Source: CAIWHR01 sp963713275 (lineage in GTDB: Bacteria; Pseudomonadota; Gammaproteobacteria; Burkholderiales; Casimicrobiaceae). From it: 64,000 bases of DNA. The stretch spans positions 166,894-230,893 of the forward strand of contig CAVQLG010000011.1 of the NCBI GenBank assembly GCA_963713275.1, in the 5' to 3' direction. The translations under genes and the position numbers were made by a program. This document shows positions 20,243-29,687 of the stretch, one piece after another. The notes beneath the pieces were generated by a model. The model made no database searches. It saw only the letters and a program-made list of their open reading frames with translations, and was not told where the DNA came from. Each line of letters begins with the position of its first letter. The stretch's first letter is position 1.

Positions 20243-20914
20243 ATGCGTCTGCTGCTGGCCGAAGACGACCCGATGATCGGGGAGGCGGTGCGCCGCGGCC
20301 TCGCGCAGGACGGCTTCGCAGTCGACTGGGTGCGCGACGGGCACGCCGCCGAACTCGCACTGGCGGAGAACGTCCACGAGCTCCTGCTGCTTGACCTCGG
20401 CCTGCCCCGCAAGGAAGGCCTCCCGGTGCTTGCCGCGATGCGCGGTCGGGGCGATCGCCGGCCGGTGCTGGTGCTGACTGCGCGGGACGCGATCGCCGAT
20501 CGGGTCGCGGGCCTCGACGCCGGCGCCGACGACTACCTGGTCAAGCCTTTCGAGCTGGCCGAGCTCGCCGCCCGGATCCGGGCACTGGCGCGACGCCAGG
20601 CCGGTCGCGCCGAGCCGCGCATCGCGTTGGGGCCCCTGTGCATCAATCCGGCCGCGCGCGAGGTGAGCGTCGACGGCACGCTGCTGGCCCTGTCGGCCCG
20701 CGAGTACGCGCTGCTCGAAGCGCTGGCGGCGCGGCCGGGCGCGATCCTGTCGCGTTCCCAGCTCGAGGAACGGCTGTACGGGTGGAAGGAAGCGGTCGAC
20801 AGCAACGCCGTCGACGTGCACCTGTCGACGCTGCGGCGCAAGCTGCCCCCCGGTACCATTCGGAACGTCCGCGGCCTGGGCTGGATGCTGCCGCGCCCCG
20901 GCGCCGCGAAGTGA
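20243..20914 (+). CDS. OmpR-family response regulator
   Basis: A 223-residue two-component regulator. The receiver domain (1-115) has the acidic pair EDD at 7-9, phosphoacceptor Asp51 in LLLLDLGLP, Thr in LVLTARD and Lys in DDYLVKPFE. The C-terminal winged helix (about 130-218) ends with SRSQLEERLYGWKEAVDSNA and VHLSTLRRKL, close to the QseB/PmrA type. The partner kinase starts 28 bases downstream. Confidence 0.92.
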   Translation: MRLLLAEDDPMIGEAVRRGLAQDGFAVDWVRDGHAAELALAENVHELLLLDLGLPRKEGLPVLAAMRGRGDRRPVLVLTARDAIADRVAGLDAGADDYLVKPFELAELAARIRALARRQAGRAEPRIALGPLCINPAAREVSVDGTLLALSAREYALLEALAARPGAILSRSQLEERLYGWKEAVDSNAVDVHLSTLRRKLPPGTIRNVRGLGWMLPRPGAAK

Positions 20915-20942
20915 AGCGCGCGCTGCCCGGCCGCGGGTCGCA

Positions 20943-22283
20943 ATGACCTCGATTCGCCGCACGCTGCTGACCTGGCTCGCCGGCGGCCTCGCGATCGCGT
21001 TCGTCACCGCGACCGTGGCCACGTACCTGCGCGCGCGCGACGAGGCTTCGGCGCTGTTCGACCTGCAGCTCTCGCAGCTCGCCGCGTCGGTGACGGGCAT
21101 GCCAATCACGGCGCCCTCGGCGCCTCGCGGCATCGAGCCGGACAGCCCGCTCGTCGTCCAGGTGTGGAACCGCGACGGCGTAGAGGTCTACCGCTCGCAA
21201 CGTGGGCGCGAGGCGCCGGCGCGAGGCCGCCCCGGCTTCGCCACCGTCGCCACGCGCGACGGTCCGTGGCGGGTCTACAGCGTGCTCGCCGCCGGCGAGC
21301 TCGTGCAGGTCGCGCAGCCGCTGTCGGTGCGCGACGAACTCGCGGCAAGCCTGGCGTTGCGCACCATCGTGCCGTGGCTCGTCGCCATGCCGCTCATCGC
21401 CGCCCTGCTCTGGTTCGCGACCGCGCGCGCGCTCGAGCCGCTCGACCGAGTGGCCGCCGCGGTGTCGCGCCGCACGCCGCGGGAACTCGGCCCGCTCGCG
21501 ACGGCCGGCTGGCCGCGCGAGGTGCAGCCGCTGGTCGACGCGCTCAACGACCTGCTCTTGCGGCTCGACGCCGCCCTCACCGCCCAGCGGACCTTCGTCG
21601 CCGACGCGGCGCACGAGCTGCGCACGCCGCTGACGGCCGTGGATCTGCAGGCACAACTCGCCGCCCGCGCAACCGACGAGGCCGAACGGGGTGCCGCGCT
21701 GGCGGCGATGAGGGGCGGCCTCGCGCGCGCCACCCGGCTGGTCGAGCAACTCCTCGCCCTCGCCCGCGCCGACGACGCACCACGGGCGCCTGCGACGGCG
21801 GTCGACCTCGCGCGAATCGCGCGCGCGGTCGTCGCCGAGCAGGCGGCGCTCGCGGCGGCGCGCGACATCGACCTCGGGCTCGTTGCCGCCGATCGCACGG
21901 TCAGCGTCATCGGCGATGCCTCGGCGCTCACCATCCTCCTCTCCAATCTCGTCGACAATGCGCTCCGCTACACCCCGAGCGGCGGCGCCGTCGACGTCGT
22001 CGTCGAGACGCGCGGCGAAGCGCCGGTCCTGGAGGTCCTCGACAACGGGCCCGGCATTGCGCCCGTCGAGCGCGCGCAGGTGTTCGAACGCTTCGCCCGC
22101 GGCCGCGATGCCGCCGCTCCCGGCAGCGGACTCGGCCTCGCCATCGTCCGTCGAATCGCGGAGCGCCATGGCGCGAGCGTGGAACTCGCCGACGGACCCG
22201 CGAACCGGGGCCTCAAGGTCACGGTGACGTTCCCGGCGCCCAAGGGTCGGCCCCAGGAGCCTGTCGGACTTAGGTCGTCGTAG
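20943..22283 (+). CDS. Two-component sensor histidine kinase
   Basis: A 446-residue membrane kinase paired with the regulator upstream. Transmembrane helix 1 is at about 9-28, followed by a periplasmic sensor of about 115 residues and helix 2 near 145-165. The H-box is FVADAAHELRTPLTAVD with His224. The ATPase domain shows NLVDNALRYTPSGG, DNGPGIAP and GSGLGLAIV. The layout and H-box resemble QseC/PmrB kinases. The signal sensed is unknown. Confidence 0.92.
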   Translation: MTSIRRTLLTWLAGGLAIAFVTATVATYLRARDEASALFDLQLSQLAASVTGMPITAPSAPRGIEPDSPLVVQVWNRDGVEVYRSQRGREAPARGRPGFATVATRDGPWRVYSVLAAGELVQVAQPLSVRDELAASLALRTIVPWLVAMPLIAALLWFATARALEPLDRVAAAVSRRTPRELGPLATAGWPREVQPLVDALNDLLLRLDAALTAQRTFVADAAHELRTPLTAVDLQAQLAARATDEAERGAALAAMRGGLARATRLVEQLLALARADDAPRAPATAVDLARIARAVVAEQAALAAARDIDLGLVAADRTVSVIGDASALTILLSNLVDNALRYTPSGGAVDVVVETRGEAPVLEVLDNGPGIAPVERAQVFERFARGRDAAAPGSGLGLAIVRRIAERHGASVELADGPANRGLKVTVTFPAPKGRPQEPVGLRSS

Positions 22284-22579
22284 CGAACCGGATGGCAGAG
22301 CGAGGACAGATCGGCGCGATTTTAAGGCGCATGGCGGGACCATGTAACGAAGAATCGGGACGATATGGACCGTTCTCCCACCGGCGCGCAAGTGGTCGAC
22401 ACCTACCGGAGTCGCGTGGCGCAGTCCCCGTAAGCGCGCGCCTGCGGGTTGCGGGCCCCCGCGGCGCAGTCAGGGCTGGATCGCGACCCGGGCGTCCCAA
22501 GCGCGCCGTCGTGATTCACAATGCGCGCCCTCTTCGCGCCGCTTGTTGCCGGTGCCCCGCGCTTCCCGTGGAGTCGTCG
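22284..22579. other. Intergenic between the kinase and a pseudogene
   Basis: A gap of 296 bases, more AT-rich around 22310-22375. I see no gene, terminator or promoter that I can support. Confidence 0.3.
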
Positions 22580-22830
22580 ATGACCGTTCGCTGCTTTGCC
22601 ACCCCCTGGCTCGCCGCGCTTTCGGCCATGGGCCTGTTCGCAACTGCCCCGACACACGCCGAATCGAGCGCCGAGGAGCTCGCCGAGCTGGCGCAGAATC
22701 CCGTCGGCAACCTCATCAGCGTGCCGTTGGAGAACAACACGAACTTCAACGCCGGGCCTGGCCCGACGACGGCACCCGGAACGTCCTCAACAAGCTGCGC
22801 GCGCAGATGCAGCTCATGTTCCCGAAGTGA
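22580..22830 (+). pseudogene. Remnant of an outer-membrane transporter-like gene, ends kept and middle lost
   Basis: The ATG at 22580 opens a signal peptide (cleaved near PTHA/ES) and the family start SSAEELAELAQNPVGNLISV, then PLENNTNF, typical of uncharacterised exported beta-barrel proteins often labelled transporter. After a one-base shift near 22760 it reads GPDDGTRNVLN, where the family would enter the barrel. It then jumps to LRAQMQLMFPK and a stop, which resembles the usual C-terminal end of the same family. About two hundred residues of barrel appear to be missing. Confidence 0.65.
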
Positions 22831-22868
22831 CCCCAGGTCCCAACTCCAAGCCAGGAAACCGAGCGTCG

Positions 22869-23143
22869 ATGATGACAGCCATGACCTCGCGAACCGTTCT
22901 TGCACCACGCCTGCGCCTCGCCGCCGTGCTGGGTGTCTCGATGGGCGCGCTGGCGCGGGTGGCCGGCGCAGCCACGCCGCCCGCCGACCCCTGGCCGCGC
23001 GTAGTCGATCGTCCCATCGGCCAGGTTGCTCGTCTACCAGCCGCCAAGTCAACGCGTGGACCGGGAACCCGTCGCGCGGCTACGACCGGACGTTCAACAC
23101 CGCGGCGGAGGCTTCCGGGGCGGCGGCTTCCGCCGTTGATCGG
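22869..23143 (+). pseudogene. Remnant of an exported protein gene, frameshifted and collapsed
   Basis: The ATG at 22869 or 22872 gives a signal peptide and then TPPADPWPRVVDRPIGQV. Reading on needs two frame changes: LVYQP, then RQVNAWTGNPSRGYDRTFN. A third shift gives RGGGFRGGGFRR and a stop. I recognise the beginning (PWPRVVD...VLVYQP.QVNxWxGN) and the glycine-rich end of a large exported family of unknown function, with its central several hundred residues absent. It lies 38 bases after a similarly collapsed neighbour. Confidence 0.55.
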
Positions 23144-23483
23144 GAGCGGGACGGGCGCTCGCGGCCGGCGCCCGCCTGCACGTGTTGACGCGGGTGCGCC
23201 TGCTCTGCGCAGCGCGCTCGCCGGGGCAGTCGTTACGCCTCCGATCCGACCGGACCGCACCCGGAGCGAACCAGGAAGCACTCCGAGCCAGCGCGCATCG
23301 TTCCGCTCGGAGAAAGACTACACGCCGGGTCGGCGACGGCGTCCTGGCGCCTCGCCTGCGCCGCCGGCGGCCCGACCGGGGGAAGCGGACGGCGCCGGCG
23401 CGCTTAATTCTGCCTTCACTCTTGCGCACTACATTGCATTGCGTCGGCGGACGAATCCGCCCAAACGCCATCAAGGAGAGCGC
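23144..23483. other. Intergenic upstream of the DegP/DegQ protease
   Basis: A gap of 340 bases. It is GC-rich at first, then less so from 23404 to 23470, where a promoter for the protease is likely though no hexamer pair stands out. An AAGGAG ribosome site is at 23473-23478. Confidence 0.35.
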
Positions 23484-24962
23484 ATGCACACCATCGTCCT
23501 CAAACGCAGTCTCGTCGCGCTGGCGATCGCCGCCGCGTTCGGGCTCGGGGCCATCGCCGACGACCGCGGCGGCGCCGCTCCGGTAGCCAACGCCGCCGCC
23601 ACCCCGGCCCCCACCATCACCGCCGCCGCCCCACGCGCGCCCGGGCTGGCGCTACCCGACTTCGCCGATCTCGTGATCAAACACGGTGCGGCGGTCGTCG
23701 AAGTGAGCGTCAGCAAGGGCGCCACGCGCACTGCCGGCCGTGAAGAGCGCGCGCCGCGCGGCCTGCCGCCCGAGCTCGCGCCGTTCTTCCGCGGCTTTCC
23801 GCAGCCGGACGGTCCGTTCGACGGTCCCGACAATGGACCGGCGCACGGAACCGGCTCGGGTTTCATCGTCAGCGCCGACGGTACGATCCTGACCAACGCC
23901 CACGTCGTCGAGGGCGCCGACGAGGTCACCGTCAAGCTCGCCGACAACCGCGAATTCAAGGCCAAGGTGCTGGGCAGCGACAAGGCGACCGATGTGGCCG
24001 TGCTCAAGATCGACGCGACCAACCTGCCGACCGTCAAGACCGGCAACCCGGCCGCCACACGCGTCGGCGAGTGGGTGGTCGCGATCGGTGCACCCTACGG
24101 GCTCGAGCACACGGTGACCTCCGGCATCGTCAGCGCCAAGTCGCGCTCGCTGCCCGGCGAGAGCGTCGTGCCGTTCATCCAGACCGACGCCGCAGTGAAT
24201 CCCGGCAACTCGGGTGGCCCGTTGTTCAACCTCGCGGGCGAAGTGATCGGCATCAACTCGCAGATCTTCAGCCGCTCCGGCGGCTTCCAGGGTCTGGCCT
24301 TCGCCATTCCCATCGATGTCGCGCTGAACGTCAAGGAGCAGATCGTCACCCACGGCAAGGTAAGCCACGGCCGGCTGGGCGTGACCGTCCAGGAGGTCAA
24401 CCAGCAGCTGGCCGAGAACTTCGGCCTGCCGGCCCCGGCCGGCGCGCTGGTCTCCTCGTTGCAGAAAGGCGGACCGGGCGCCGCGGCCGGCCTCGAACCG
24501 GGGGACGTGATCCTCAAGTTCAACGGCGAGCCGCTCGCACGGTCGTCCGATCTGCCGCCCAAGGTCGCCGCCGTCAAGCCGGGCGCCACCGTGTCGCTCG
24601 AAGTCTGGCGCGACGGCAAGGCGAAGACGCTGACCGCAACCGTCGGCGAACGGGAAAGCGTCAAGACCGCGGCGGCCGGAAGGCCGGATGCGTCGCAGGG
24701 CAAGCTCGGCGTCGTGGTTCGTCCGCTGACGCCGGAGGAGCAGCGCGAATCGAAGCTCGCCGGCGGCGTGGTCGTCGAGGACGTGGCGGGACCCGCCGCG
24801 AAGGCGGGCGTGCGCCCGGGCGACGTCATCGTCTCGGTCAACCGGACCGCGGTAAAGGACCCGGCGCAGTTGAAGGATCTCGTCGCCGGCGCCGGCAAGA
24901 CCGTCGCGCTGCTGATCCAGCGCGACGAGAACCGGATCTACATACCGGTGCCGTTGGGCTGA
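23484..24962 (+). CDS. DegP/DegQ-type periplasmic serine protease
   Basis: A 492-residue HtrA-family protease/chaperone for misfolded envelope proteins. A signal peptide covers about residues 1-25. The catalytic triad is visible: His140 in LTNAHVVEGAD, Asp170 in KATDVAVLKID and Ser243 in NPGNSGGPLFN. Two PDZ domains follow (about 290-380 and 400-490; GLEPGDVILKFNGEPL and GVRPGDVIVSVN). Two PDZ domains and length fit DegQ/MucD. A regulator/kinase pair lies upstream, but two pseudogenes separate them. Confidence 0.93.
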   Translation: MHTIVLKRSLVALAIAAAFGLGAIADDRGGAAPVANAAATPAPTITAAAPRAPGLALPDFADLVIKHGAAVVEVSVSKGATRTAGREERAPRGLPPELAPFFRGFPQPDGPFDGPDNGPAHGTGSGFIVSADGTILTNAHVVEGADEVTVKLADNREFKAKVLGSDKATDVAVLKIDATNLPTVKTGNPAATRVGEWVVAIGAPYGLEHTVTSGIVSAKSRSLPGESVVPFIQTDAAVNPGNSGGPLFNLAGEVIGINSQIFSRSGGFQGLAFAIPIDVALNVKEQIVTHGKVSHGRLGVTVQEVNQQLAENFGLPAPAGALVSSLQKGGPGAAAGLEPGDVILKFNGEPLARSSDLPPKVAAVKPGATVSLEVWRDGKAKTLTATVGERESVKTAAAGRPDASQGKLGVVVRPLTPEEQRESKLAGGVVVEDVAGPAAKAGVRPGDVIVSVNRTAVKDPAQLKDLVAGAGKTVALLIQRDENRIYIPVPLG

Positions 24963-24995
24963 AGCGTTGCGCCTCCCAGGGCGTTAGACGACGCG

Positions 24996-25022
24996 AGGGC
25001 GGACCCTGGGGGTTCGCCCTCT
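24996..25022 (+). terminator. Stem-loop after the DegP/DegQ gene
   Basis: Twelve paired bases (GAGGGCGGACCC with GGGTTCGCCCTC, one G-T pair) around a 3-base loop, 33 bases after the protease stop. There is no T run, so it may stabilise the mRNA end rather than terminate efficiently. Confidence 0.6.
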
Positions 25023-25145
25023 GCGTTCAATGCTGTCTGTTGGGAAGATCGATTACCTTCTGCGGGAGGCGCTTTCCCGGCGCGGCGTGATACTCCGCTG
25101 CGCCCCCTCGCCGCCGGACGTGGCGCAGGACGGAGCCGGCCCCGA

Positions 25146-25848
25146 CTAACCCGGCGGCGCCGCGCCAGGGCGGCCCAACACCCGGCCGAGAAACGCCCCG
25201 ATGGCGGCGATCTCCTCGGGCACCACGGCGTGCGGCATCGGATAGGTGTGCCATTCGACGGGGTAGCCGCGCGCCTCCAGCAGCCGCCTGGACGCCTCTC
25301 CCCACTCGACGCGCACTAGCGGGTCCTCGCTGCCATGCGCCATGAACAGGGGCACGCGGCGGTTGGCGGCACTCGCCTCAGCCGCCAGCGAATCCGGGTC
25401 GGCGAGGTAGGTCGACAGCGCGATCACCGCCGCCAGCCGGTCCGGATAGCGCAGCCCGGCGTGGAGCGCGACCGCCCCGCCCTGCGAGAAGCCGGCGACG
25501 ACGATGCGCTCCGGGACGATGCCGCGCTGGCACTCGCGCGCGACCAGCGCGTCGAGCTGCCGCTGCGATTCGCGCAGCCCGGCGAGATCGACGCGCGCAG
25601 TGAAGTCCGCCGCGACGATGTCGTACCAGGCGCGCATCCGCAGGCCGGCGTTGATCGTCACCGGGCGCACCGGCGCGTGCGGAAACACGAAGCGCACGCC
25701 GAGCCCTGCGGGCAGCGGCAGTGCGTCGACCAGCGGGACGAAATCGCTTCCGTCAGCGCCCAGCCCGTGCAGCCAGATCACGCTCGCGTCGGGATGCGCT
25801 GCTCGTTTGGAGTTCGATGGCGGGAAGGAGGGCGGCAGGTTCGGTCAT
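25146..25848 (-). CDS. Carboxylesterase/phospholipase family alpha/beta hydrolase, one frameshift
   Basis: A serine hydrolase of the bacterial carboxylesterase/lysophospholipase family. The true start appears to be the ATG at 25848 (MTEPAALLPAIELQTSS). One extra base at 25797 shifts the frame; the rest reads HPDASVIWLHGLGADGSDF and continues intact. The nucleophile elbow is GFSQGGAVAL, with the acid in HGSEDPLV and the histidine in MPHAVVPEE. The restored length of about 233 residues is normal. It converges with the DegP/DegQ gene. Confidence 0.9.
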
Positions 25849-25971
25849 CGCGGATACCCCGCACTGGCGCGGCGCCGGCCGGGCGGCGGCGACGGGCGGA
25901 TCGGCGGCGATTCTAGCAGGTGGCGGCGCGCCAGCGCCGCCGCCGGCGACCCGGCCTGCCGCAGGGCAAAA

Positions 25972-26000
25972 TTGCCGCCCTCCCCTTCCCGGCGTACACT
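25972..26000 (+). promoter_or_regulatory. Candidate promoter of the indolepyruvate oxidoreductase gene
   Basis: TTGCCG at 25972-25977 and TACACT at 25995-26000 are separated by 17 bases, about 105 bases before the start codon. Confidence 0.45.
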
Positions 26001-26105
26001 TTCGCGCCTGATCCGCGAGAGGACGCGACGGCCGGCCGCACGCCTCGCGGCGCCGCACCGGAATCGCGGTACCTCGCGGTCACGAATTCTGCGGAGTGAA
26101 GCCCC

Positions 26106-29100
26106 ATGGCCCAGACCGTTCCCGCGCTGCGCGAGGTCACGCTCGACGACAAGTACGCGCTCGAATCCGGTCGCGTGTTCCTCACCGGCACGCAGGCGCT
26201 CGTGCGCCTGCTGATCCTGCAGCGCCAGCGCGACCTCGCTGCCGGTCGCAACACCGCCGGGTTCGTCTCGGGCTATCGCGGCTCGCCGCTGGGCGGCCTC
26301 GACCAGGCGCTGTGGAGCGCGCGGACGTTCCTCGACCGCGCGCACATCCGGTTCCAGCCTGGGTTGAACGAGGACCTCGCGGCGACGTCGATCTGGGGCA
26401 CGCAGCAGGTCAACCTGTACCCCGGCGCACGCTACGACGGCGTGTTCGCGATGTGGTACGGCAAGGGCCCCGGCGTCGACCGCTGCGGCGACGTCTTCAA
26501 GCACGCCAATCACGCGGGCACCTCGCCGCACGGCGGCGTGCTGGCGCTGGCCGGCGACGACCACGGAGCGAAATCGTCGACGCTGCCGCACCAGTCCGAC
26601 CACATGTTCGCGGCGGCGATGATCCCGGTGCTCTACCCCTCGTCGGTGCAGGAGATCCTCGACCTCGGATTGCACGGCTGGGCGATGAGCCGCTATTCCG
26701 GCTGCTGGGTCGGCTTCAAGTGCGTGTCCGACACCGTCGAGAGCTCGGCCTCGGTCGACGTCGACCCGCAGCGCACGCGGATCGTCGTTCCCGACGACCT
26801 GCCGCTGCCGGCGGAGGGCGTGTCGATCCGCTGGCCCGATCCGTTCCTCGCGACCGAGGCGCGGATGCAGAACACCAAGATCTACGCGGCGCTGCACTAC
26901 GCGCGGGTCAACCGGCTGAACCGCGTGGTCATCGACTCGCCGCGGCCGCGGCTGGGCATCGTCACCAGCGGCAAGAGCTACCTCGACGTCCGCCAGGCGT
27001 TGGACGACCTCGGCATCACCGAGGCCGACGCCGCCGAGATCGGACTGCGCGTCTACAAGGTCGCGATGCCCTGGCCGCTCGAGCCCGAGGGCGTGCGCCA
27101 CTTCGCCGAGGGGCTCGAGGAGATCCTCGTCGTCGAGGAGAAGCGGCAGGTCGTCGAGTATCAGTTGAAGGAGCAGCTTTACAACTGGCGCGACGACGTG
27201 CGCCCGCGCGTCGTCGGCAAGTTCGACGAGAAGGGAGAATGGGTGCGCCCGCACGGCGACTGGCTGCTGCCCGCCGTGTCGGAGCTGACCCCGGCGATGA
27301 TCGCGCGGGTGATCGCGCAGCGCATCGAACGGCTGGCGCTGCACCCGCGCGCGATCGAGAAGCTCTCCGCACGCGTCGACTGGATCAACCAGAAGGAGGC
27401 CGCGCTCGACCGGCCGCGGGTCACGCTGGAGCGCAAACCCTGGTTCTGCTCGGGCTGCCCGCACAACACCTCGACCCAGGTGCCCGACGGCAGCCGCGCG
27501 ATGGCGGGCATCGGCTGCCACGTGATGGCGATGTGGATGGACCGCGGGACGTCGACGTTCACGCACATGGGCGGCGAGGGCGTGCCGTGGATCGGGCAGG
27601 CACCGTTCACGCAGACGAGACACGTCTTCGCCAACCTCGGCGACGGCACCTACTGCCACAGCGGCATCCTCGCCATCCGTGCCGCCGTCGCCGCCGGCGT
27701 CAACATCACGTACAAGATCCTCTACAACGACGCGGTCGCGATGACCGGCGGCCAGCCGGTCGACGCGCCGCTCTCGCCGGCTGCCATCGTGCGGCAGGTC
27801 GCCGCCGAAGGCGTGCAGCGCGTCGTCGTGGTCAGCGACGAGCCGCAGAAGTACCCGCTCGGCTACTTCCCCCGCGAAGTCGCGATCCACGATCGCGACG
27901 AGCTCGACGCCGTCCAGCGCGACCTCGCCGCGACGTCGGGCTGCTCGGTGCTGCTCTACGACCAGACCTGCGCCGCCGAGAAGCGCCGCCGCCGCAAGCG
28001 CGGCCGGCTCCCGGACCCGGCGCGTCGCGTGGTGATCAACGAGCTCGTCTGCGAAGGCTGCGGCGACTGCGGTGTGGCGTCGAACTGCGTTTCGGTCGCG
28101 CCGGTCGAAACGGAGTTCGGCCGCAAGCGCACCATCGACCAGAGCTCCTGCAACAAGGACTTCTCGTGCACCCGGGGCTTTTGTCCCAGCTTCGTCACGG
28201 TCGAGGGCGGCACGCTCAGGAAGCCGGCGAAGGGCGGCGCCGGGACGTATCCGGCGCTGCCCGAGCCGGGCGCCGTCGTGCTCGACGAGCCGTACGGCGT
28301 GCTGGTCACCGGCATCGGGGGCACCGGCGTGGTGACCATCGGCGCGCTGCTGGGCATGGCCGCGCACCTCGAGGGCAAGGGCGCTTCGGTCCTCGACATG
28401 GCCGGGCTCGCCCAGAAGAACGGCGCGGTCGTCTCGCACGTGCGCATCGCCGCCACACCCGAGCTGCTGCACGCGACCCGTATCGCCGCGGGCGAGGCGA
28501 AGCTGGTACTCGGTTGCGACATCGTCGCCGCGGTCGGCTACGAGGCGCTCGCCAAGATGCAGAAGGGCGTCACGCGGGCGCTCATCAACCGCGCGCGCGT
28601 GATGCCCGCGCACTTCGCGAGCCATCCCGATCTCGCCTTCCCGCTGGGCTCGATGGAGCGTGACATCGAGGAGGCAGTGGCGCCGGGCGACGCCGAGTTC
28701 CTCGACGCCACCGCGCTCGCGACCGGGTTGATGGGCGACACCATCGCGACTAATCTGTTCATGGTCGGTTACGCGTTCCAGCGCGGACTCATCCCGGTTT
28801 CCGAGGCCGCGATCGTCCGGGCGATCGAGTTGAACGGCACCGCGGTCGAGGCGAACAAGGAGAGCTTCGTCTGGGGGCGGCGCGCGGCGGCATTTCCCGA
28901 CGCGGTGGCGAAAGACGCGCGGTCGCAGGCGGAGCTGCCCGAATCGCAGCGGCTGTCGGCGTCGCTCGACGAAGTGATCCGCCGTCGCGCCGAGTTCCTG
29001 ACCGATTACCAGGATGCCGCCTACGCCCGTCGCTACACGGACTTCGTCGCGCGGATCCGCGCGGCCGAGGCGCAACGAATCCCCGGCGCGACCGCGCTCG

Positions 29101-29648
29101 CCGAGGCCGCGGCGCGCTACTACTTCAAGCTGCTCGCGATCAAGGACGAGTACGAGGTCGCGCGCCTGTACGCCGAAACCGATTTCCGGGCCCGGGTGGC
29201 CGCCCAGTTCGAAGGCGAGTACACGCTGGCGTTCCACCTCGCGCCGCCGCTTCTTTCCCGCGCGGACCCGGCCACCGGAGCGCCGGCGAAGCGTCGCTAC
29301 GGCGCCTGGATGATGCGCGCCTTCGCCGTGCTCGCGCGCCTGCGCGGCCTCCGGGGCGGTCCCTTCGACGTGTTCGGCCGCACCGCCGAGCGCCGGCGCG
29401 AGCGCGCGCTGATCGGCGAGTACGAGGCGTTGTTCGAGGAGGTTCTCGCCCGCCTCGCGCTCCACAACCACGCGCTCGCAGTCGAGCTTGCGCGCGTTCC
29501 CGAGGACATCCGCGGCTACGGCCACGTCAGGGCGCGGCACCTCGACCAGGCAAAGCGGAAGGAGGCCGAGCTCCTGGAGTCCTTTCGCCGGGCACGGCCG
29601 CAGGCGCCGACCGTCGGCGTTCGGGTCACGCTCGCCGCCGGCGAGTGA
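26106..29648 (+). CDS. Indolepyruvate ferredoxin oxidoreductase, fused subunits
   Basis: A 1180-residue single-chain 2-oxoacid:ferredoxin oxidoreductase of the indolepyruvate type, which oxidatively decarboxylates aryl-pyruvates from aromatic amino acids to aryl-acetyl-CoA. The order is an N-terminal pyrimidine-binding domain (GYRGSPLGGLDQAL near 57), a TPP-binding domain (KPWFCSGCPHNTS near 445, then GDGTYCHSG), a cysteine-rich segment (CEGCGDC near 648, CNKDFSC, GFCPS) likely binding an Fe-S cluster, and a C-terminal gamma domain (GVVTIGALLGM near 740). The long fused form is common in betaproteobacteria. Confidence 0.93.
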   Translation: MAQTVPALREVTLDDKYALESGRVFLTGTQALVRLLILQRQRDLAAGRNTAGFVSGYRGSPLGGLDQALWSARTFLDRAHIRFQPGLNEDLAATSIWGTQQVNLYPGARYDGVFAMWYGKGPGVDRCGDVFKHANHAGTSPHGGVLALAGDDHGAKSSTLPHQSDHMFAAAMIPVLYPSSVQEILDLGLHGWAMSRYSGCWVGFKCVSDTVESSASVDVDPQRTRIVVPDDLPLPAEGVSIRWPDPFLATEARMQNTKIYAALHYARVNRLNRVVIDSPRPRLGIVTSGKSYLDVRQALDDLGITEADAAEIGLRVYKVAMPWPLEPEGVRHFAEGLEEILVVEEKRQVVEYQLKEQLYNWRDDVRPRVVGKFDEKGEWVRPHGDWLLPAVSELTPAMIARVIAQRIERLALHPRAIEKLSARVDWINQKEAALDRPRVTLERKPWFCSGCPHNTSTQVPDGSRAMAGIGCHVMAMWMDRGTSTFTHMGGEGVPWIGQAPFTQTRHVFANLGDGTYCHSGILAIRAAVAAGVNITYKILYNDAVAMTGGQPVDAPLSPAAIVRQVAAEGVQRVVVVSDEPQKYPLGYFPREVAIHDRDELDAVQRDLAATSGCSVLLYDQTCAAEKRRRRKRGRLPDPARRVVINELVCEGCGDCGVASNCVSVAPVETEFGRKRTIDQSSCNKDFSCTRGFCPSFVTVEGGTLRKPAKGGAGTYPALPEPGAVVLDEPYGVLVTGIGGTGVVTIGALLGMAAHLEGKGASVLDMAGLAQKNGAVVSHVRIAATPELLHATRIAAGEAKLVLGCDIVAAVGYEALAKMQKGVTRALINRARVMPAHFASHPDLAFPLGSMERDIEEAVAPGDAEFLDATALATGLMGDTIATNLFMVGYAFQRGLIPVSEAAIVRAIELNGTAVEANKESFVWGRRAAAFPDAVAKDARSQAELPESQRLSASLDEVIRRRAEFLTDYQDAAYARRYTDFVARIRAAEAQRIPGATALAEAAARYYFKLLAIKDEYEVARLYAETDFRARVAAQFEGEYTLAFHLAPPLLSRADPATGAPAKRRYGAWMMRAFAVLARLRGLRGGPFDVFGRTAERRRERALIGEYEALFEEVLARLALHNHALAVELARVPEDIRGYGHVRARHLDQAKRKEAELLESFRRARPQAPTVGVRVTLAAGE

Positions 29649-29687
29649 ACATCCAGGTCGGCGTGCAGCCCGCAGGCGCGCGCGGCC

